From positions 8,286-34,087 of the forward strand of contig VHZZ01008596.1 in assembly GCA_009801015.1 (NCBI GenBank): DNA of 25,802 nt, written 5' to 3'. A program made the position numbers and the translations under genes. Position 1 is the stretch's first letter. Each line of letters begins with the position of its first letter. Shown here one piece after another: positions 17,543-25,802 of the stretch. Source of the stretch: Silene noctiflora (taxonomy: Eukaryota; Streptophyta; Magnoliopsida; Caryophyllales; Caryophyllaceae). Below the pieces are notes generated by a model. The model was not told the origin of the DNA, made no database searches, and was given only the letters and a program-made list of their open reading frames with translations.

Positions 17543-20226
17543 ATGGCTAAGAGTTCCTTCAAGCTCCAACATCCTTTGGGTAGTTTCTCTAAACTTTATC
17601 TCTTTTTGTACTGTAATATATCATGAATTTTTACCGAAGATCTTGTAATTGTGTGATTGTTGTGTGTTTTGATCTGATTTATGTTTGAATTGAAGAAATA
17701 GTTGATCTTTTATTTAATTCTGTATATATTTACGCTTAATCCACCATGTTGATTTCTTAAAATCCATTAATTGACGCTCTATATAAGTGTATCCTGCATT
17801 GGATGTATTGGTAACGAAGCGAAACTTTGATTTGACTTGGAGGTAAAATATATGACCCGTTTGAGTGCTGATAAGCATTGCAATTGCGAGAGAAGTTTAT
17901 GTAAAACCGTTTTACATGTAAAACAATTAAAGTAGTTATTACAACACAAATTCTCATTGTGACGGACAAAATCCGTCACTTTGAAGAGACGTGAGACAAA
18001 GGGGCAAGTGGGAGGGCAAGTGGAAAGGGCAAGTGGAGAGGGATTGTGAGAGGTCTCTTTGAAGAGACCGTCACAAGCAAGACGTGAGACAAATGGTTTC
18101 TTTAGGGGTATTTAGGTCCATTGATGAAATGGTTTACAGCTTTATACAAGTATTGGTGAAAGTATTGCGGGTAATTGTTAGGTTGGTGCTTTTGGATTAG
18201 TATGATCGATTTGAGGTATTTTAGTGCGGGGTTTCTGTATTTAACTCTTGGATTTTAATCATCAATTTGCGTATTACTTTGCTTATCATATATGCTTTTT
18301 AATTTTTCAAGTTTGTCAGTTGTCACAAAGGGATTAATCACGGTTGTTCAACCTGGTTCACAAAAAAAGAGTACTTGATTAATTTCTTGATTGGTCTAGA
18401 TGATATCATCATGATAGTAAAGTGAGTTTAATGTGATTGACACATCATGTTCTGCTCAATCTTCGTGGTAGTTGTATATTTCTGAAGATGCTTGCTAGTA
18501 AGAATGCAAGATGGATAATATGATTCATTATGGCCGTGAATAGTCGTCACCTTTATTTTCATTTTCTAATTGCAATTTTCATCACGGGCCATCTGGAGTT
18601 ACTTTATGTTACTAACATTGGGGGAAGGATCTTACATTAGATCCTCGTATATAGCTATTTGTGGGAACTCCTTGAGGCAAATAAGGCTGTTTATTTTTAT
18701 GCACAGTAACACAACTAACCTGTTGAACTATGATACACAACAGAACGCAGGCAGGCTGAAGCTGCTCGCATAAGGGAGAAGTACCCAGACAGAATCCCTG
18801 TATGATATTCTCTTTTATGCCTGATCTATGGTCTTTTGTTTAGCAATATTTTTTTCTTACTTGTATCTGTTGCTTACTTTTTTTTTATTCGTTTATCTAG
18901 GTTATTGTGGAGAAGGCTGAAAAAAGTGACATCCCTGATATTGACAAAAAGAAGTGAGTAGTGCTAAGCTGATATTCTTCAACTGTGTCAATTTATTTTT
19001 AAGTTAATGCCTTTTCTTCACACATTTACTTTTCAAAACATGGATATAGTACTAAGCTCATATTCTTCAACCGTTTTGAAAGTATTTCACACTTAATTTA
19101 AGCTTCTATAACGCTACAGTTCTCTGTTTCAGGAAAGTACTGAATATTTTTCCACAACTTGCATCGCATCACTGAACATTTTTGTTCTTTTACTTTGAGG
19201 ATACTGTGATTCCTCTTTGTATTTACTCCCAATACATTGGCAATTTCTATTGTAAATATTCTTAAATAGCTTAAAATTGAGAAAAGGAACTCTGATGTCT
19301 AGGCTAGGAGAGCAATGGATCGTACAATTCGTCGGTCCCTTGAGCCTGGCCCTATTTTAATTTTTAGAAAGCTATGAATCTTATTTTTCTTGTTACCTGT
19401 GAAAAAGTCTTTGCACACATGCATATTTGACATTGTCTAATCTCATGGTTTGGAAGAAGCCGATGTGTCATATGTATCATATTTGTATTGAGTTTAAGGA
19501 TGCCCTTTATTCTCATTCTACACTTTGTTGTGCTTGAAGGTATCTTGTTCCAGCTGATTTAACTATTGGGCAGTTCGTCTATGTGGTTCGCAAGAGGATA
19601 AATTTGAGTGCTGAGAAGGCCATATTTATCTTTGTGAAGAACATTCTGCCACCAACAGGTGAGAGCCTATGTTACCCTCACTCAAATGCAAGTCACACAG
19701 TTTCCGAGTGTCGGATACGGTTATTTTCAATATTTTTGTCTAAAATGAAGTGTAGAAGTCGTAAGTTGGTCGTGTCGTGCCGGACACTCCAAATATTGGA
19801 CACGCGACCAAAGGTAAGCGTCAAACTGACATGGGTGAGAGACTGAGAGCTAGCAACTTACACTATTATACTTCATATAGGCTCAAACCGACAAAGATTG
19901 AATATTTCTTCTTTCTGTTTTTATTTTCATTTTTGAGGATGTGAGGCCGTGAGGGTATATGATCATACTTGCGCCCTTCCTGTTTGTTTCCTGGGCAATG
20001 TCAGCCATTTTGGGATATTCTAAAACGAAGCCGTGATCAATATTTTTGGGACAGGAGAATAGTTAATAGGAGTAATTAATAACCTCTCATCTGTGCTCAT
20101 GGATTGATAACGATACGCCTTTATCGTGCAGCTGCTATGATGTCTGCTATTTATGAGGAGCACAAAGACGAAGATGGTTTCCTCTACATGACATATAGTG
20201 GCGAGAACACCTTCGGAGCTCTCTAA
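17543..20226 (+). CDS. ATG8: Autophagy-related ubiquitin-like protein ATG8, five coding exons
   Basis: Exons are 17543-17579, 18744-18799, 18901-18953, 19540-19658 and 20132-20226; all introns are GT-AG and join in frame to 119 residues. The product is a canonical plant ATG8: an N-terminal helical part ([20 protein letters not shown]), the ubiquitin fold with [40 protein letters not shown] and [20 protein letters not shown], and the C-terminal [13 protein letters not shown]. Gly117 is the conserved lipidation residue; the two residues after it (Ala-Leu) must be removed by ATG4 before conjugation to phosphatidylethanolamine through ATG7 and ATG3. It decorates autophagosome membranes and binds receptors carrying AIM/LIR motifs. 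The sequence fits clade I of plant ATG8; the exact paralogue letter cannot be given. Introns 1 and 4 hold MITEs. Confidence 0.97.
17944..18082 (+). mobile_element. MITE of the TTGTGACGGA family, copy 3, in ATG8 intron 1
   Basis: CACAAATTCTCATTGTGACG starts it and GACCGTCACAAGCAAGA ends it. TTCTCATTGTGACGGA and the inverse of CCGTCACAAGCAAGA are the terminal repeats. Inside, GGCAAGTGG-type words occur three times in a row and GGTCTCTTTGAAGAGACC is a short palindrome. Confidence 0.75.
19667..19850. mobile_element. Decayed CTATGTTAC-type MITE in ATG8 intron 4
   Basis: CTATGTTACCCTCACTC at 19667 opens the element eight bases after the exon 4 donor. The interior (GGATACGG, TTTTCAATATTTTTGTCTAA, AATGAAGTG) matches the reverse complement of the MITE at 12903-13085. 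The right end is eroded, perhaps near GGGTGAGAGACTGAG (about 19834-19848). Confidence 0.55.
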
Positions 20227-20990
20227 GCTTGCCGTTGGGGATGGAATCATGTAAATAAGCTCACGAATCGGTCAAAGTTGTACATAGTTTCTGCTAATCT
20301 TCAATTAAGCAAGTGGCTAGTACCACTTTGCCACCAGTCCTCGGACTAATCTCTCTTAAAGCTCTTATGTTATTCAAAGTCTATGATTATATTCGAATTC
20401 AGTGATTAACATTTGATTTCCTTTCCTGAGCTATTACATTTGTGCTTATCAGATTCATAATTTGGTTCTATTTGTTTCGGAGCATATATTAGCTGTTCTG
20501 AGTTTGCAGGATGCTCACTCGCATATTATGTAACGATCAGGTTTCTTCTGCATTGGGCGCTCTTGTGCTGTTTCGACTTAACCTGCTCAGTACTAAGCTA
20601 GGGACAAGTTTGTAATCAGAACTGACTTTGCCTGATGACCTAGAATGAAAATCGGGCATAACGCCAATAAAACAACTGAACCTAAATCCTAAGTACGAAT
20701 GCATTGGGCCAGGTAGTCGTTTAACCTACATAAATCGGACAAGGGGGCTCCGTTAATCTGACTAACCTAATCGACCCATTGAATGCACAACGTCGTTCCA
20801 TAAACCATACCATCGTATACAAGTATCTTTTCCGCCACGAGAACATTATCATCGTGCCCAGCCGTGCTATCCGACTCGCGACTCAAGTTTCACCCTTTAG
20901 CCGTTTTAGCCACTTCCTAGTTCCAAGTACCTATTCTCCCCTCTAAACATTTGCCATTCGCATTCAAAGACATCAAAACTGTTCAAAAGT
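20227..20990. promoter_or_regulatory. ATG8 3' end and promoter region of LpxK
   Basis: The first part is the ATG8 3' untranslated region, whose exact end I cannot fix. The last 300 bp lack a TATA box but contain TTGGGCCAGG near 20704-20713, a TGGGCC site II-type element frequent in promoters of housekeeping and organelle-related plant genes, and a C/T-rich stretch before the LpxK start. The regulatory role is inference. Confidence 0.35.
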
Positions 20991-23900
20991 ATGGAAAAAA
21001 TGAAGAAAATAGTGAGTGAAATCGCTTACTCTCACAATTTCTCCAATCTTTCTATACTTCATCGTTCTCTTATTCCTCTTCTCTCCCTATCTTCTTCTTT
21101 CTACTCTCTTTCTCTATGTATCCGCCATCATCTTTATTCACTTGGTATTTTTCACCAACACAGGTATTTGAAGTTTCAAATTGATCGTCTTTACGAGATA
21201 TTCAATCGGGTTTTAATGACTTTATTTATGTGGGGTTTGTGTTTAAAGGTTGCCAGTTCCAGTGATTAGTGTTGGGAATTTGACATGGGGAGGAAATGGG
21301 AAGACGCCTATGGTTGAGTTTCTTTCTCTATGGTTTTCTCATTCTGGGATTTGTCCTCTTATTCTTTCTAGGGTAATCTCTTTACTTCTTTCTCTAGTTT
21401 GTATTACGACATTATCCGAGTGCCTCAATAGCTCCCGCAAATACCCTTGTGCTAGCAACACAGAGGCGGTTTTAGAATGACCTAAGATTAAAATTGCGTT
21501 GAGAGGTGCATTGAATGAGTGTTGCTTTACAGTAGAAAGGATCACAACTAGTTTAGTGAGCCATTTTGCTTTATTCCATCATAATCCAGAACCAAAGAAT
21601 AACGAGTCTTTGAATTGATTAATTGGAAATTAGAAATATCCGAGTGCCTCAACAGCTTCCACAAATACCCTTGTGCTAGTAACACAAAGAGGTGGTTTTA
21701 GAATGACCTAAGATTAAAATTGCGTTGAAAGCTGCATTGGATGAGTGTTACTTCACAATAGAAAGAATCGCAATTGGTTTAGTGAAACCTTTTGCTTTAT
21801 TCCATCATAGTCCAGAACCAAAGAATAACGAGTCTTTTATTCATTGGAGATTGGAAATTTACTCTGGTTTGCATTAATTTTGTATCTTTGTTTGTTATGC
21901 AAATAGTGTGTGTGAGTGAGAATTTTGTTTATAATGGAGCCAAAGATTCAATCTTTTTCGGCTTTGGAAGATGATGGAATGAAGTTAAAATGTTTACTTT
22001 CTAGTGTAGTAGTTGGTTGACAATCTTCAACCTTAGACCGTAGCCTTCGAGGTACTGGGGTAATGTTGATTTATATTAAAAGTGTGTGGAAGGCTCAAAT
22101 GTGCGCAACCTTATTGTTAATTTGGTCTGTCTATATTGCCACAGGGCTATGCCGGAGGGGATGAAGTGAGAATGCTTGAAAGGCATCTTTTAGGAACATT
22201 TGCAAAGGTTGGTGTTGGTGCAAATAGGGCTATGACTGCTTCTTGGTTTCTTGAGAGATATAGGTATACAGATTCACGTACGAATGGTTCTTTGGAGAAT
22301 CTTCTGTCTGAAAAGAAAGTTGATATCACTTCTGATAAAATTTCTGCTATCATCCTAGATGATGGAATGCAGGTAGTGATCTTTTCGATCATTTTTTGAG
22401 TTTTATTATTGCACATATATGCAGAAACTCATATGAGAGCGTCTGATATGCACATCTTTACGATGGGATGTTTCTCTTCGTAGTTCCTCCATATCTAATA
22501 TTCATGATTTAATTGTAGTATCTCACAAAAGACATTTATATGTATATATTATTACCTCCATCCAAAATATATTGACTCCCTTAGATCTGGTGTCTAATAG
22601 AGTGTTTATGTGGCAGACAGCACATAAGCTTGGCACGTGATCTGGACATCGTAATGGTCAATGGTTTGACACCATGGGGGAATAACCAATTAATTCCTCT
22701 TGGACCTCTGAGGCAACCATTGTCAGCTTTTCGCAGAGCAGATATTGTAGTGATCCATCATGCAGATCTGGTATGTTGACTAATCTACAGTAGTCGACAT
22801 GTACTTTGTCTATGGCGCATTATATTCAAGTTGAAGTATTGAACAAGTTTGCATGGTCAATTTGTAGGTTTCTGAAGAAATTCTCAATGATCTTAAACTT
22901 AGGATTCAAGAGATTAAGAAAGGTCTTCCTGTTTTCTTCAGTAGAATGTTGCCATCACACTTCCTTGCCGTTCATGATAATCGTACCAAAATACCTCTGT
23001 TAGCTGTTGAACACAGGGTCCTTCTTTGTGTCTCTGCTGTGGGTTCCCCAAGTGCTTTTATGAAGTGTGTTCAGAAGGTATTTTCTTTTGCTACTGGATC
23101 TGCTCATCATGTAGTTAGATTTCTGATCTTGTGCTTCATGTTCATTAACATTTTTCTCTTACGAATTATGTATTTTTAATTATTTATTTCTTCTCTCGAT
23201 ATTGTCTCTACTGTCTCATCTGCAGCTAGGACCATTGCATGTTGATCAGCTCCATTTCAGTGATCATCACCAGTTTCAAATTACGGTATATATCTATCCT
23301 GTCATCTTTTCTGTAGGGCTTATATTATGTGCTTGATGAAGAGTTTTTCCGCTGCTTGGATGTTTGCGAGTAAGACTGAATTTATCTTGTCATTCCTTGG
23401 CTCTGAGCCTCTGGCAGAGGTGGAATTTATCTTTTTATGCATGGTTTTTGGAAGTCCTTTTTGTGTATTCGGTTTGTGTAACTACGTTAACATTACATCT
23501 GATATTTCAACTAATTCAGGATATCAGTGAGATGAAAAGGAGGCTCGAAGAGTTGCAGAATCGATTTGGTTCCAGACCTATCATTGTTACAACTGAAAAG
23601 GTTGGTAATAGATGTCCCGTTAAGTGTTGCGGTTTGTCTTAATGTGTTAATCTATTTAGCTATGCGCAGATTTCAACTTGCCAAGGAATTTGTTTTCTTT
23701 TCTATTTACTTTTTGATGTTCTCTTTTCTAATGGAGTCAGAGACTCAATATTTGTTTGGCTTTTGATCACGATGGAAAAGCGAAATGGCTTATGATGTTA
23801 TGATAGTGGCCGAACCTTTTGTACTGTTAAGCAGGAGTTGAATGATTTAATTCTCGACGCAATTTCCATTATGGATTTTTCAAAAACAGCCTCTCCATGT

Positions 23901-24644
23901 TTTCTAACATAGGGGCAGGGCTTTTTTTTACATCAGGCCAGCCTCCATCTCGTAACACACCTTTGGCGAGAGCCCTAGATAAACTGGCCTTGCCATATGA
24001 AGATTCACTCTTCTTTGGCCCTGTAATATGGAGTAAATTAAATGACTTACAAAAGTTTATACGCTTCTTATATCGTGAAGTATTAGTCCCTAGATTGGTG
24101 CAATGTCCGGGACAATTTCCGTTAAGAGTCATCTGAGACTCGTTTCTGTTTTAGTTTCTCCGACCCTGCCAATATTACCGCTGGCGAGAAGCCCTTACAG
24201 CGTAAGGGAAATGTAACTGTTGTTTTATTGTACCCTCTCTCCCTTTTTTTGTATTGCTGCATATATATATATATGCCAAAATGTGACGGTTCAGTTTGAT
24301 GTCAACTGCGGAATTGACGAAGTCACCTTTGTGCATCATACTAAATAGTAGAAGTTCAGTAGAATTTCTGGCTTGCGCTCCTCACCTTGCGTAAATCGTT
24401 CTCTATTTGCCAAATATTCATGTTGACTGGTAATTGCAATTATTACATTAACGATCTATGTAAACAGGATGATGAACGAGATCAGGAAGCTTTCCTGCAA
24501 TTACATCCATTCGAGGTCCTTGTCCTCTGCTCTAAACTTCAATTAGTCAGTCATAGTCAGAGCTCGGAAAAAGGTTTCAAAAAGCTGTTAAAGCAACTTT
24601 TGGATCCAAATTCGGAGACGCCTGCTCAAGTTACAAGTTTTTAA
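20991..24644 (+). CDS. LPXK: Tetraacyldisaccharide 4'-kinase (plant LpxK), eight exons
   Basis: Exons 20991-21163, 21249-21372, 22145-22372, 22621-22770, 22868-23077, 23226-23285, 23520-23600 and 24468-24644 join in frame to 400 residues, about the length of Arabidopsis LpxK. LpxK phosphorylates the 4' position of the lipid A disaccharide precursor using ATP. Visible parts: a hydrophobic N-terminal helix (about 22-46) for membrane contact; VPVISVGNLTWGGNGKTP (61-78), the family P-loop with Lys76; SRGYAGGDE (98-106), whose Asp105 probably matches the catalytic Asp of bacterial enzymes; DDGMQH (171-176), the metal-binding Asp pair; NGLTPWGN and PLGPLRQP substrate-side motifs (about 189-207); FSDHHQF (306-312) with the conserved His; and VTTEK. 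Plant lipid A enzymes are reported to act in mitochondria. A second in-frame ATG lies three codons downstream. Intron 7 is the longest (867 bp). Exon joins are hand-made. Confidence 0.93.
21411..21866. repeat. 224-bp tandem duplication in LpxK intron 2
   Basis: Two neighbouring copies start CCGAGTGCCTCAA at 21416 and 21640. They share AAATACCCTTGTGCTAG, TTTTAGAATGACCTAAGATT and CCAGAACCAAAGAATAACGA, with roughly 10 percent divergence by eye. The first 70 bp of each copy (CCGAGTGCC to AGAATGACC) look like a shortened form of the SINE-like sequence at 4834-4965, so one SINE-bearing segment was probably duplicated after insertion. Confidence 0.85.
23884..23960 (-). mobile_element. Decayed SINE-like fragment in LpxK intron 7
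   Basis: AAACAGCCTCTCCATG, then AGGGGCAGGG and TTACATC follow the order of the minus strand of the SINE-like repeat also seen at 4834-4965. The match is short and partial. The rest of the intron to about 24200 is GC-richer than its surroundings and unexplained. Confidence 0.35.
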
Positions 24645-24661
24645 ACTTTCTACCGGATGCC

Positions 24662-24667
24662 AATAAA
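24662..24667 (+). terminator. Polyadenylation signal AATAAA after LpxK
   Basis: AATAAA lies 18 bp after the LpxK stop codon. This is unusually close; a transcript ending here would have a very short 3' untranslated region, so a later site may also be used. Confidence 0.4.
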
Positions 24668-24717
24668 TGGTATTCTTCCCTTCATTTTTAATTGTTCAAA
24701 GTTCATTCAAAAACACA

Positions 24718-24939
24718 CTTCATCCCATTTATATTGTTTTCACATGAATTCATTGGTCAATCGATGTCAACTTTGACCGATATTTTCCCGCTATGTACAA
24801 TAGTTGCAACTTTCTAAAAATAACACAAAAACGTTGTTATTGATGAATCATACGTTCTATGTCAAAATATATATTCGGAGAAAATAAGAGTCAAAGTTGA
24901 CAATCAAAGTAATACGAGGACAATAAATCTGGGATGAAG
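24718..24939. mobile_element. MITE with CTTCATCCCA ends downstream of LpxK
   Basis: CTTCATCCCATTTATATTGT on the left and ACAATAAATCTGGGATGAAG on the right are inverted repeats, giving a 222-bp element. Inside, GTCAACTTTGAC (about 24766) and GTCAAAGTTGAC (about 24891) form a second inverted pair. The layout is Stowaway- or Mutator-like; no clear target duplication was found. Confidence 0.65.
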
Positions 24940-25190
24940 GTAATACTATTATTTCAACTACATACAAATTGTTTTAAAATCCGCTTATCCAACGACATTC
25001 AACCCAGGATTTCCACCAATTCATCTCCTACTGAAGGTCTGAAGGTATGCTCCTAGAGTTGCTAGCTGAACCCGATGACCAACCTTAAACTTTGCGCCAC
25101 GAGAGGCGGGAAAGTGATGATATAAGACTAACCTTTTCCCTTTTACCAGAAATTGTTCTATCCCTCATAGTACAAACATCTCCCTTGCAG

Positions 25191-25327
25191 ACATACTTGT
25201 TGCTGGAACTTGGTGGTTCCGAGAAACAGCTAAAAAGATTAATGAACGAGGCCATGTCGCTCGACTCAGATCACTCCCTCGGTTTTTCTTTCCCTTTCTA
25301 TATCTTTGTTGACTTCTTTAGCTTATG
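25191..25327 (+). other. Unidentified exon-like open stretch
   Basis: A pyrimidine-rich CATCTCCCTTGCAG (25177-25190) resembles a splice acceptor. After it, one frame reads TYLLLELGGSEKQLKRLMNE and continues to a stop at 25326-25328, with better codon character than the surrounding DNA. Another frame is also open for about 35 codons. I recognise neither protein. It could be the last exon of an unseen gene, an alternative LpxK 3' exon or a gene relic; upstream exons were not found. Confidence 0.2.
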
Positions 25328-25802
25328 AACATTCTGATCTCTTTTCCGTAAGAACTCAGGTCTTATAACATATACAAGTTTGACTATTTACAAAAAAAAA
25401 AAAAAACATTTCTTTTTTTAATATTCACGTGGAATTGAACAAAAATGGTAGTCAAATAAAGAAGTCCTACATCCATTGATGAAAGGACGCGTACAAATTT
25501 CAATGGTGATTCGAAAATTTAAAGAAGTTGACCCATCTAGATGATTGATTNTGACTTAAATTTAGTTGAAGTTGACTAAACAAAATATTCGACATTTCGA
25601 CTTATGTCGATCGTAGTTAGAGATGGCAATGGATAGGATTCTGTAGGATCCAGATTTATAGGGTTTGAAATTCTCAGATTGTGGATTTGGACCTATCTGT
25701 ATCCGTTTTGATTGTAAAAAAGTCACTTTTCAAATATTAAAATATTAGTTTTTGGTTATACTATAACTTAACCTACTATTTTTTTAATATTATAATACAA
25801 AT
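25328..25802. other. AT-rich flank with hAT-like repeat start
   Basis: There is an A-run at 25391-25406 and one N at 25551. From about 25618, TTAGAGATGGCAATGGATAG and the following GGATCCAGAT/TGGATTTGGA words resemble the end of common plant hAT-type MITEs (AGAGATGGCAAT terminus). The other end would lie beyond the window. Confidence 0.4.

Noticed and set aside
9844..20226. Functional cluster of S40 (senescence) and ATG8 (autophagy)
   Set aside because: Both relate to senescence, but they are more than 7 kb apart with an unrelated CASP-like gene between; plant genes of this kind are not known to cluster, so chance is the simpler reading.

Overview
This is nuclear DNA from a flowering plant, probably a core eudicot. 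Genes are split by GT-AG introns, intergenic DNA is AT-rich and full of miniature transposable elements (MITEs), there is a CACTA transposon end, and all five recognisable proteins belong to plant families. Caryophyllales (beet, spinach or quinoa relatives) is only a guess. Ns near 8469-8564 and at 25551 show draft assembly. I see no rRNA, tRNA, CRISPR, viral or bacterial gene.

Layout: (1) 1-1373, one end of a CACTA transposon with many copies of a palindromic subterminal motif. (2) 2388-3239, a 64-bp tandem repeat, a TATA box and a single-exon gene for a 119-residue plant protein of unknown function. (3) 3240-8200, about 5 kb without a supported gene, containing a 173-bp tandem repeat, a large diverged tandem duplication (about 4026-5822 and 5823-7146) and a SINE-like insert. 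(4) 8186-8591, Stowaway-type MITEs. (5) 9844-10392, a senescence-regulator S40 (DUF584) gene. (6) 10735-11796, a MITE and a GGGTC-rich element. (7) 12075-14762, a three-exon CASP-like membrane protein gene with MITE-filled introns. (8) 14763-17016, MITEs, including one with a 23-bp perfect hairpin. (9) 17543-20226, a five-exon ATG8 gene with telobox-rich sequence in its leader. (10) 20991-24644, an eight-exon gene for LpxK, the tetraacyldisaccharide 4'-kinase of the plant lipid A pathway. (11) 24645-25802, its 3' end, a MITE, an unidentified exon-like stretch and repeats.

All five genes are on the + strand. They work in unrelated processes (unknown; senescence; membrane scaffold; autophagy; lipid A-like synthesis) and are not an operon or a pathway cluster. 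I joined exons by hand from splice consensus, reading-frame phase and family similarity. The junctions of ATG8, LpxK and the CASP-like gene all keep frame and yield full-length family proteins of 119, 400 and 187 residues. I found no convincing undescribed gene system. The least explained parts are the 3.1-kb noncoding duplication, the palindromic CACTA end, the telobox cluster in the ATG8 leader and the repeated invasion of introns by the same MITE families.
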